Source: an uncultured Aquimarina sp. (lineage in GTDB: Bacteria; Bacteroidota; Bacteroidia; Flavobacteriales; Flavobacteriaceae). From it: a stretch of DNA of 42,466 nucleotides. Positions within the stretch are counted from its first letter, which is position 1. Every line of letters starts with the position of its first letter. The notes beneath the pieces are model-generated. The model saw nothing but the letters and a program-made list of their open reading frames with translations. It did not search any database and had not been told where the DNA came from. This document shows, piece after piece, positions 17,001 to 24,341 of this stretch. The position numbers were made by a program, and so were the translations under genes. The DNA lies in assembly GCA_947493495.1 (NCBI GenBank), contig CANLRN010000032.1, positions 1 to 42,466 on the forward strand, given 5' to 3'.

Positions 17001-17190
17001 CTACTTCTTCAAATACATCTTGCTGGTGCCTAAAAATTTCTTGAGGATCGTGTTCAACCCATCCAGGTTTTGGATAATGCTGTGTTAACTCCTTTTGTGA
17101 GATCCCACATATTTGACCTTCTATATCAAAAATAATGGCTCTAGTACTTGTCGTTCCTTGGTCAAAGGCTATGATATATTTTTTATTCAT
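14011..17190 (-). CDS. Glycerol kinase fused to FAD glycerol-3-phosphate dehydrogenase
   Basis: A single 1059-residue reading frame joins two complete enzymes. Residues about 1-492 are a GlpK-type FGGY kinase: FDQGTTSTRAI near the start, NQRET, AGDQQASLFGQ with the catalytic Asp near 242, and the DGGASANNYLMQFQADI signature near 407-423. After a linker of about 13 residues, residues about 506-1059 are a GlpD-type dehydrogenase: the FAD-binding IIGGGVTGAG, the GTSNKSTKLIHGGLRYL signature (about 561-577) and GTTDTNY. It would convert glycerol to glycerol-3-phosphate and then to dihydroxyacetone phosphate, passing electrons to quinone at the membrane. No stop or frameshift breaks the junction. 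Start: ATG 17190; the frame extends two codons to a TTG. In most bacteria these are separate genes. Confidence 0.93.
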   Translation of the reverse strand: MNKKYIIAFDQGTTSTRAIIFDIEGQICGISQKELTQHYPKPGWVEHDPQEIFRHQQDVFEEVVTTSKIPVAQIAAIGITNQRETTVVWDKNTGEPIHNAIVWLDKRTSSICEQLKAADLEDYVAKHTGLVIDSYFSGTKLKWILDNVKGAREKANEGALLFGTIDTWLIWKFTKGKYHATDHSNASRTMLYNIIDLKWDNTLLNALDIPINMLPEVQHSSSDFGNISYQGTEIPIYGVAGDQQASLFGQGGYKSGIAKNTYGTGCFLLLNTGKKAYQSKNGLLTTLCCSLPEDTIKYALEGSIFVGGASVQWLRDKLKVITKASETEEICMNTPSVEGLYVVPAFAGLGAPYWDMNAKGAIYGLTLDSGKNEIIKATVEALAYQTRDVLDAMIEDSGQLMRELKVDGGASANNYLMQFQADILNVEVDRPKMLEVTALGAAFLAGIKAGVWTKKDITKIRTVDTRFNPQITQHERTRKYRGWKAAVTRTKTGNASALSYKEEDAIRFSILDRNRQIRNAQATKYDLIIIGGGVTGAGIALDASARGLKVCLVEKNDFASGTSNKSTKLIHGGLRYLKQMEIGLVKESGSERATVHKLAPHLVVPEKMLLPLIEGGTYGKLMTAIGLKVYDFLANVEGDDKRKMLSIEETIAKEPLLNTEGLTGGGYYAEYRTDDARLTVELLKKAASYGANIINYCEMTSFNYDSEGKIKSLECLDHNSQKKYTIKARNYVSAAGPWVDLLREKDHSMNNKYLHLTKGVHIVFSREKFPLTQSIYFDVPDGRMIFAIPRGRATYVGTTDTNYNANLNRVVATINDANYLLDAVNNMFPTVGLTIDDIESNWAGLRPLIHEDGKDPSELSRKDEIFVSKTGLISIAGGKLTGYRKMAQRVIDAVLKTMSNKKREQYAISHTQNISLTSNPLHNTDEVDTYLEHINRQLAEKGVTDTYYGWYLATTYGKQADIIIHKENYFLNDSIDERLIRAEVWYGVHYEMINGISDFFVRRTGRLYFDINSVRQYRLLVQEDLIKYLGWDELRLEKENKYLDLLLQDASTYYEQEIE

Positions 17191-17377
17191 TCTCAAATAA
17201 TTTGGCTAAAACTCTATGTAAAATTGAATACAACTATTCTTTAATTGAGATCAACATCTATAAATATCTAAATTATTGAAGTAATAGAAAAAATTATTTC
17301 TTATTAATAAAAATACAATCGTTTGTATTATCTCTTTTATTTATTTTATCTCTATTTTTATTATTTTTCTGAAAGTA

Positions 17378-19150
17378 TTATTCGGATTTCTGTACTCTTT
17401 CTAGTTGAACCAATCCACAAGGAGGTACTTTTATCTGTAGTACACCTTCGGTGATTTGTATAGGATATTCTTTTTGTCTTTCTCCTAAACAAGTATATAT
17501 AGTACAATTATACTCTCCATAATATTTAAAACTACTTATAATAACTTCTGTATTGATCTGGCCATTAATAATATCTATTAAAGGTGTTTCTTCTTCAAAA
17601 TCAATTACAGTAGTATCATACAAACCTATAATGGTTTTTTTATCCGATGATGATTTGAGAATTGGATAATTAGCTAATGGACGATATGGCTTAAATCTTC
17701 CGTCAAGAAAGATAGAAGAGTTTCTTTTCCAGTATTGTGTATAGAATTGAATCATTGACAACTCCTCTTCTGTTGCAGTTTTCAACAAAATAGAAAGTTG
17801 AGGAACACTAAATAATATATTCACTAACTGTAATGCTTTTAACTCTATAGGTTCATCTCTATGATAGGTAATCATATCACTATGAACGGCGGTGTCTCCA
17901 GATAACATTTTAATATCAGTAATACGTACTCGATTCATTACAGAATCTCCTGGACAGTCAAAAGCTCTAAACATATTGCCGTATTTGCGCATAGCGGGTC
18001 CTGTATACTTTTGTCTAAACTCAATCACTACATCAGGTTTGATAACATATAAAGCTTTACGTATATCCATCATCAAACGATCTACAGCCTCATTAACCGA
18101 AGAAAAATCTCTTCCGTTTTCTTTGGTTAATATTGTGGTAGGATATACTTTAAACTCATCTATAAAATCAAGTTTAAATCCATCGATATCCCATTGCTTT
18201 AATGCCTGTGCATATAAATTGATAAGATATGATCTTACCTCTGGATATCTAGGATCAAATACTGGTGCCCAGCGATGTTCTTCTGTAAGAAATTTACCTG
18301 TAAACTTTTGATAAGCGGCAGATTTTTTACCACAGAAAGGCACAGAATACCATAAGGCTAATTTCATTTTTGTTTTATGTATATCACGTACAAAATTAGC
18401 CATTTCTGGAATCCGTTCGGGATACCAATCTCCAGTATAATCGTATCCTCTATTTTCATCTTTGGTCTGCCAACCATCGTCAAGAATCATTAATTCATAG
18501 CCAAGAGATGCAGCAATTTTACATTCTTCGATAAGTACTGTGGGATCTAGTTTCTGGTGAAATTGATACCAAGTAGAATATACTGGAACTTTGGCTAAGT
18601 CAGGAACATAAGTCGGAATAAGGTTTTGGAACTGCTCCCACCAGATCACTACACCTTTTAAGGACTCAGAAAAATGCTGATCACTTTGATCAATTCTTAG
18701 TTGTGTTTTGTAATCTTTTATAGTACGATGTTTTTCTACAAAGAAAGAAAGTTGACAATAGATATAATTATCTTCTTCTCTATACAATGCGTTAAGCTCT
18801 GTAGTATGAATTACATCAGAGCAAGCAAATGTGATTGTGTTTTTATCATCATGACCGAATAAAGAAATAACAGGAGAATCTACTGATATTCTAGACTCCA
18901 TATGCTCTAATTCCCAGTCATCCATAATTCTTTTTGCAAAATCTGTAGTAGGTTTCCATACTCCTTTGACATTAATTGCAGGGATTTTCCATTGTAAAGT
19001 AACTTTTTCTGGTTGAAACATTATATCTGAAGAAAAACTAATGTCATAAATAGATACACCATTGTGCTGATGTAGTAATGTGATGTTACTCAGAAAATCT
19101 TCAGAGTTTTTTATGATTTCTATCGTATGATCCGTAATGAGTTCTTTCAT
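17378..19150 (-). CDS. Alpha-galactosidase-like glycoside hydrolase (GH36 type, clan GH-D), cytoplasmic
   Basis: A 590-residue enzyme with an N-terminal beta-sandwich region (to about 185) and a (beta/alpha)8 barrel. Barrel landmarks are VPVYSTWYQFHQ, LDDGWQ (223-228), DGFKLDFID with the presumed nucleophile Asp328, and the MRKYGNMFRAFDCPGD block with presumed acid/base Asp398. These resemble the GH36 alpha-galactosidases common in Bacteroidetes. There is no signal peptide or lipobox, so it acts in the cytoplasm on an imported small galactoside. I chose ATG 19150; the upstream TTG adds ten basic residues. It lies 53 bp after the FG-GAP gene and before the glycerol-enzyme fusion, which suggests a substrate containing galactose and glycerol. 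Exact linkage specificity is unproven. Confidence 0.8.
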   Translation of the reverse strand: MKELITDHTIEIIKNSEDFLSNITLLHQHNGVSIYDISFSSDIMFQPEKVTLQWKIPAINVKGVWKPTTDFAKRIMDDWELEHMESRISVDSPVISLFGHDDKNTITFACSDVIHTTELNALYREEDNYIYCQLSFFVEKHRTIKDYKTQLRIDQSDQHFSESLKGVVIWWEQFQNLIPTYVPDLAKVPVYSTWYQFHQKLDPTVLIEECKIAASLGYELMILDDGWQTKDENRGYDYTGDWYPERIPEMANFVRDIHKTKMKLALWYSVPFCGKKSAAYQKFTGKFLTEEHRWAPVFDPRYPEVRSYLINLYAQALKQWDIDGFKLDFIDEFKVYPTTILTKENGRDFSSVNEAVDRLMMDIRKALYVIKPDVVIEFRQKYTGPAMRKYGNMFRAFDCPGDSVMNRVRITDIKMLSGDTAVHSDMITYHRDEPIELKALQLVNILFSVPQLSILLKTATEEELSMIQFYTQYWKRNSSIFLDGRFKPYRPLANYPILKSSSDKKTIIGLYDTTVIDFEEETPLIDIINGQINTEVIISSFKYYGEYNCTIYTCLGERQKEYPIQITEGVLQIKVPPCGLVQLERVQKSE

Positions 19151-19203
19151 GTATTTTTTCTTGGCGAATTGATAAATCAATTATTTACCGAAATGATATT
19201 CTT

Positions 19204-22200
19204 TTATTTTTCTATTCTATATGCTTGAATGCTATCATTATTCTGTGTAGCAATTATAAATTTTTCTTGGTCTTTATTTTGAATCGAAATGATATGATTA
19301 GATTGTTTTGGAACTATAAAACCACTTTCACGATTTTTTATGGCCACAAATCCATTTGCAGTACCCTGCAGATACATTCCATTCATTGCATCGTGTCTTC
19401 CATAATTTGCCTCTGCAGAGTAATCATTCCCTACAATTAGAGCATCTTTGAAACCATCTTTATTAAAATCATCGATAAGAAAATCATTAATAGGTGATAA
19501 TTGGCATGACATAGGCAAATGATGCACCACGAAGGTATTGTTTCCGATATTTTCTGCATAAATGGATTCGAAAATATCAGCTTTGAGCGTTTGTTCTCTT
19601 AGATCTGAAATATCTAGTAATTCCTGAAATGTAGCTGTAGCAAATTGATTATAGGTAGTATATCTCTTTTTTAATGTTACTAATTGTTTCATGATATCAT
19701 CACGAGTGTGTATAGGTTTTAGTCGTACTCCATTTGATGTCTCAAAATATTGAGCCAGTAGAGGGTCAATACTTCCATTAGTATCAAAGTCCTTTTTATA
19801 GACATAAACTGGCTTATCATAAACAGGTTTAATAAACCCATTAACTCCTTGATTACCAGCTACAATATCTATGTCTCCATCATTATCAAAATCTTCTGCG
19901 ACAACGCTATTCCACCAACCAGACATATTTAGCTCTTTTCCTTTGGTATCTTGCCATTGGATAGGGATTTCTTGCGCTTTATCTTTTTGGATCGAATAGC
20001 ACATGATAGGCATCCATTGACCAACCACAATCAGTTCTTTGATTTTAGTATTAGTAATGTTTGCCCAAGTAGCATCGGTTACAATTCCAGGAAAAGAAAA
20101 AGATATATTTTGATTCACAGATAAACGTCCTTCTTCATTAGTTACTATATAACTAGGGGTAGAAAGCGGATAACTGCCAGGCAACACTCCGCCTCCTATA
20201 AAAATATCTTTATCGCCATCCTGGTCAATGTCATTATCGACTATACAACTGGTATTTATTGTTATCTCTGGAAGTCTCTTCCCTGAAACAATAGAAAATA
20301 CTCCTTTTCCATTATTAATATATATTCTATCCTGCAATAGTTCCTTATCATATCCAGCATCAGTACCACCACTACCTATATATAGGTCTTGATCTCCATC
20401 ATTGTCCACATCAATGAATAATGCAGCAGTATCTTCATATATCGCATCGAATTCTTGAGTTATCTCATATATACCGTGTTCATTTTCAGAAAATAAATAT
20501 CCAGGCATCCCTTTACTCCCTCCAATAAAAATTTCATCTCCAGGGGTATTGTTACTATTTGCTTTAGCGATACAAGGACCGTTGCTATTAAATTGATGAG
20601 GCAGTAATGATTGTTGTAAATAATCATTAAACACGTTTTCTTTATGCGAATATGAGAGTACTTTTTTTTCTTTTTTAAATAAGTAGTTATTTGTTTTTTC
20701 AGGAGTTCCTTGCGCGAAATTTTTATAATCAACAGTCACTACTTGATTATGGTCAATATTCTTCAGCTTTGTTATTTTGCCATCTGGCCATGTTACTTGT
20801 AACGAATCTATTTTTTCTGAACCTATGCCAAAATGTATGATTGGTTCTACAGAAGATAAATATCCTCTAATTACAGATTGATACTGAATTTGTTTTGTCT
20901 CACCTGTCCATAAGGTAACTTTTGCTCCGATTGCTTTTTTATTCTTTGGAGGCCCAGCCAATTGGATTCTTAGGTATTTTTTTTGTTGATCAGTACTATT
21001 ATTTTTTAGAATAAAAGCTAGGCTATTGATATTATTAACAATAAGATCTAAATCTCCATCTTGATCAAGATCAGCATATGCAGCTCCATTAGAGAAAGAA
21101 TTGGTCGTATCAAACCACTCCTTAGAGATATCATTAAATTGAATATCTCCGCTGTTCTGATACATAACATTAGGCAGGTGAATTCCTGGGAGTTGGTCTA
21201 CGAGTGTTTTAAACTTTTCTTTGCGGGCCTTTGGCGTACCGAACATACTATTTTGTTTTGAGTAATTAACAAAATCGAGATCTGTTATATCTTTTACATA
21301 TCCATTAGTAATGTACAGGTCTTTATAACCGTCATTATCATAATCTGCAATAAGAGGCGCCCAACTCCAATCCGTACTCGCAATGCCAGATGCAAAGCCA
21401 ACTTCTGAAGCAGGAATAATATGTTTACCTACAATTCCATTATGTAACTGAAGAGTATTGTGTATGTATTGTGGAGTATATTCATTTCTTTGTGAGAGTA
21501 AAAACTTATCATAATTATTGCTCCCAAGCATTTTCTTTTGACGCTCATACTCATTAGGTAGCATATCCACGACCACAATATCAGGGAGCTCATCATTATT
21601 GATATCAGCTATATCTACTCCCATAGCATTATACGTCTGCTTTGACAAAATCTGCTTATTCATTTCTTCAAACCCAAGATGGCTACCATTATCATTAGTT
21701 CCTCTATTGATATACACAAGATCATTGGTTATGAAATCATTGCTTACATAGATATCTGGCAAATGATCATTATTGATATCATTAATGGCTACCCCTAATC
21801 CAAATCCTTTATGGGTAATACCTAGACTATCGGACACATTGGTAAAATATATTTGATTGGTAGCTGTATCCGTTTTATTTTCTAATAAATAATCATTGAG
21901 GTGTTTAGGGAAGTATTTTTTGGGGATTGGAGTATTTCTATCTCTATTACTATTTCCATTGTGTACAATGTAGGCATCTAAATCACCATCAAGATCATAA
22001 TCAAAGAACATAGTTTGCTGACTATAATTACCATCATCTAATCCATAAATAGTAGCTTTTTCTTCAAAAACAGGAATGCCTTCATTATTCAACCCATTAT
22101 TGATGAATAATAAATTGGTGCAATCATTATTGCAATGAGCCCCTCCCACATTAAGATAGATATCATCTAATCCATCACTATTAATATCTACAATACTAAC

Positions 22201-22542
22201 GCCTGTAACCCAAGTACCTGTGATTAAATTTGATGCTACGGAAACATCTCTAAATTTCATATCTCCTTGATTTAAATATAGTTTACTAGAGACTTGATTT
22301 CCGGTAAATACAATATCTGGTAGGTTGTCATTATTAAAATCTCCTATGCCTACTCCGCCGCCATTATAACAGTATTGAAAATCAATTACATTAATGTCAC
22401 TATTTTCTGTAATTGTATTTTCGAAATCAATAGACGTATGAGATGAAGGTACAGATGTAAATAAGTGATTTTCTATCTGATTTTCTCTACAGGCTGAAAA
22501 TAAAATTAATAATGAAATGTAATGGATTCTTTTTTTTAACAT
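19204..22542 (-). CDS. FG-GAP/VCBS-repeat lipoprotein with ASPIC/UnbV domain
   Basis: A 1112-residue exported lipoprotein: the signal MLKKRIHYISLLILFSAC ends in a lipobox at Cys18. About eleven calcium-loop motifs of the D-x-[DN]-x-D pattern followed by DI-type strands are spread through it (for example near 68, 119, 181, 255, 313, 400 and 491, and again after 700), which is the FG-GAP beta-propeller pattern. An ASPIC/UnbV domain lies at about 535-600 (AIGAKVTLWTGE to IHFGIGS). Such CRTAC1-like proteins often accompany SusCD in Bacteroidetes. Their role is unknown; surface binding of the ligand is a reasonable guess. It follows susD after 80 bp containing a hairpin. Confidence 0.85.
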   Translation of the reverse strand: MLKKRIHYISLLILFSACRENQIENHLFTSVPSSHTSIDFENTITENSDINVIDFQYCYNGGGVGIGDFNNDNLPDIVFTGNQVSSKLYLNQGDMKFRDVSVASNLITGTWVTGVSIVDINSDGLDDIYLNVGGAHCNNDCTNLLFINNGLNNEGIPVFEEKATIYGLDDGNYSQQTMFFDYDLDGDLDAYIVHNGNSNRDRNTPIPKKYFPKHLNDYLLENKTDTATNQIYFTNVSDSLGITHKGFGLGVAINDINNDHLPDIYVSNDFITNDLVYINRGTNDNGSHLGFEEMNKQILSKQTYNAMGVDIADINNDELPDIVVVDMLPNEYERQKKMLGSNNYDKFLLSQRNEYTPQYIHNTLQLHNGIVGKHIIPASEVGFASGIASTDWSWAPLIADYDNDGYKDLYITNGYVKDITDLDFVNYSKQNSMFGTPKARKEKFKTLVDQLPGIHLPNVMYQNSGDIQFNDISKEWFDTTNSFSNGAAYADLDQDGDLDLIVNNINSLAFILKNNSTDQQKKYLRIQLAGPPKNKKAIGAKVTLWTGETKQIQYQSVIRGYLSSVEPIIHFGIGSEKIDSLQVTWPDGKITKLKNIDHNQVVTVDYKNFAQGTPEKTNNYLFKKEKKVLSYSHKENVFNDYLQQSLLPHQFNSNGPCIAKANSNNTPGDEIFIGGSKGMPGYLFSENEHGIYEITQEFDAIYEDTAALFIDVDNDGDQDLYIGSGGTDAGYDKELLQDRIYINNGKGVFSIVSGKRLPEITINTSCIVDNDIDQDGDKDIFIGGGVLPGSYPLSTPSYIVTNEEGRLSVNQNISFSFPGIVTDATWANITNTKIKELIVVGQWMPIMCYSIQKDKAQEIPIQWQDTKGKELNMSGWWNSVVAEDFDNDGDIDIVAGNQGVNGFIKPVYDKPVYVYKKDFDTNGSIDPLLAQYFETSNGVRLKPIHTRDDIMKQLVTLKKRYTTYNQFATATFQELLDISDLREQTLKADIFESIYAENIGNNTFVVHHLPMSCQLSPINDFLIDDFNKDGFKDALIVGNDYSAEANYGRHDAMNGMYLQGTANGFVAIKNRESGFIVPKQSNHIISIQNKDQEKFIIATQNNDSIQAYRIEK

Positions 22543-22559
22543 AAATTCTTAGCGATAAT

Positions 22560-22599
22560 AAAACCAAGCAAACCAACAGGGAAAGGTTTACTTGGTTTT
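22560..22599 (-). terminator. Hairpin between susD and the FG-GAP gene, possible partial terminator
   Basis: AAAACCAAG (22560-22568) and CTTGGTTTT (22591-22599) pair over 9 bp. After one mismatch, AAACC (22570-22574) and GGTTT (22585-22589) add 5 bp around a 10-base loop. On the minus strand the stem ends in TTTT followed by ATTAT. It may stop part of the transcription so that SusC/SusD are made in excess over the downstream enzymes. Confidence 0.5.
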
Positions 22600-22622
22600 A
22601 AAAAAAATCAAACAATTGAGTT

Positions 22623-24314
22623 TTAATATCCTGGATTTTGTGTTAAATTAGGATTAGCTTGTAATTCTGGTACTGGAATCCATAATACATTATCTCTATC
22701 TGCTCTAAAAGATCCACCTGATAATGATTTAGGATGACGTCCATCTGCTATTGTAGAATTTGGTCCCAAAACCTCATCAGCAATTCCCCACCGAACAAGA
22801 TCTAAGAATCGGTGTCCTTCACCTGTAAGTTCCATAATACGTTCGTCTATAATAGCTTGTTCAGTATCTTCTTGAGATAATATTGTTGCTAAAGGTGTAA
22901 TCTGGGCTCTTTCTCTAACCATATTAATATATGGTATAGCTTCTGCAGTTCTACCTTCTGCATTAAGGGCTTCTGCCAGCATTAATAGTACATCAGAATA
23001 TCGTATTACTCGCCAGTTAATCCCTATGGTATTCCCTAAGTTTGGTATACTCTCTCGAACACCTTCATCAAAAGCGGCATATTTTCTAGTAAATAAAGCA
23101 GGAATGCCTAACCCAAGATCAGTCCGTTCACAATTTTCATTTAGTATATTCGGATCACCATTTGCAATTCTAATATCAGAACCAAAATCTCCAGTATCTA
23201 TCATAATAATGTTTCCATTACAATCAGTTTCGGTTTGATTATTTTCATCAAGCCTAGGCACTATATTACTAAATGGCAATCCTCCATACCCTGTAGCTCC
23301 AGGGTAATCAAATGCAATGGTTGCATTTCTTCTTACTGTATCTCCATTATCTTCAAATACCTGAAGTATATGAGGGTTGATAAAATGACCTTGATCAGGG
23401 CTTAATGTAGGAGGTGCATAATCTATGAAATAATTTCCTTGCGTACCTGTACCAGGAACATCACTCCCCCAGGCAAATGTTTCTTGCCCTAGGTATTGTA
23501 ATTCAAAAACAGATTCTTCATTATTTTCATTAGTTTCGTTAAAGTTATCTTGATAACTGGATGCAGGCAATAAAGCATAATTAAATTCTGTGGTTACCCT
23601 AGATAAATCGTTTATAGCTTCTGTATAATTTTTTGCATATAAATGTGTTTTCCCTCTTAGTGCTAATGCTGATCCAGAAGTCGGTCTACCTAAGTTTTCT
23701 TGATCCCATTGCGATGGTAATCGTTCACTTGCAATAGTTAGATCACTAATGATCGATTCATTTACTGCTTGTGCCGCTGTTCTAGAAGGGAAAAAACCAC
23801 TAGAATCTTGTGGGTTTTCTAATATAAGAGGAACATCTCCCCAAAAATTAACTAGGTACCAATATGCAAATGCTCTTACAAAATATGCCTGTCCTGCAAT
23901 TTCATCTCTAGCTTCATCATCTACTAGATTATCTTCATCTATGGCATTAATGACATCATTAGCTCTTGATATTGCTAGATAAAATTGGGCATATAAGTCT
24001 TGCGACCAACGACTTATCCCTGCCGTAGATTGAAATGTAGACATTGTTGTGTTTTCCTGAAAAGGCACTACATTATATGCATCGGATCTTAAAAAAGGAC
24101 CTGTATGGATAACCCGTCCCCAACATAATACAGTAGTAATTGGATGAAACATACCATTGACAGCCAATCGATAATTTGATTCTGCCTGGAAGAAACCATC
24201 TTGACTAATTTGGTTAGGGTTTCTAATTTCGAGCTGATCTTCATTACAGCTTAGAGTAGTAGCAAAAAATACTACACTAAAAAAGATTATTTTTAAATAA
24301 TTTAAATTTTTCAT
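22623..24314 (-). CDS. susD: SusD/RagB family surface glycan-binding lipoprotein
   Basis: A 563-residue protein with a lipoprotein signal (lipobox around Cys23, ATTLSC). It shows the SusD pattern: an early NQISQDGFFQAESNYRLAVN region, TPR-like helices with GQAYFVRAFAYWYLVNFWGDVPL, the ALRGKTHLYAKNY helix, and the C-terminal RYSDVLLMLAEALN followed by GEGHRFLDLVRWG. SusD forms the lid over the SusC porin and delivers ligand. Length is normal. It begins 27 bp after the susC stop. Ligand cannot be inferred from sequence; context suggests a small alpha-galactoside. Confidence 0.95.
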   Translation of the reverse strand: MKNLNYLKIIFFSVVFFATTLSCNEDQLEIRNPNQISQDGFFQAESNYRLAVNGMFHPITTVLCWGRVIHTGPFLRSDAYNVVPFQENTTMSTFQSTAGISRWSQDLYAQFYLAISRANDVINAIDEDNLVDDEARDEIAGQAYFVRAFAYWYLVNFWGDVPLILENPQDSSGFFPSRTAAQAVNESIISDLTIASERLPSQWDQENLGRPTSGSALALRGKTHLYAKNYTEAINDLSRVTTEFNYALLPASSYQDNFNETNENNEESVFELQYLGQETFAWGSDVPGTGTQGNYFIDYAPPTLSPDQGHFINPHILQVFEDNGDTVRRNATIAFDYPGATGYGGLPFSNIVPRLDENNQTETDCNGNIIMIDTGDFGSDIRIANGDPNILNENCERTDLGLGIPALFTRKYAAFDEGVRESIPNLGNTIGINWRVIRYSDVLLMLAEALNAEGRTAEAIPYINMVRERAQITPLATILSQEDTEQAIIDERIMELTGEGHRFLDLVRWGIADEVLGPNSTIADGRHPKSLSGGSFRADRDNVLWIPVPELQANPNLTQNPGY

Positions 24315-24341
24315 GTGAAATATATTTTAATAACAATTTTT

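Noticed and set aside
14011..17190. GlpK-GlpD fusion as a sequencing frameshift
   Set aside because: Both domains are complete and in the same frame. The out-of-frame ATG near the junction leads into unrelated sequence, so no simple base error restores two normal genes.
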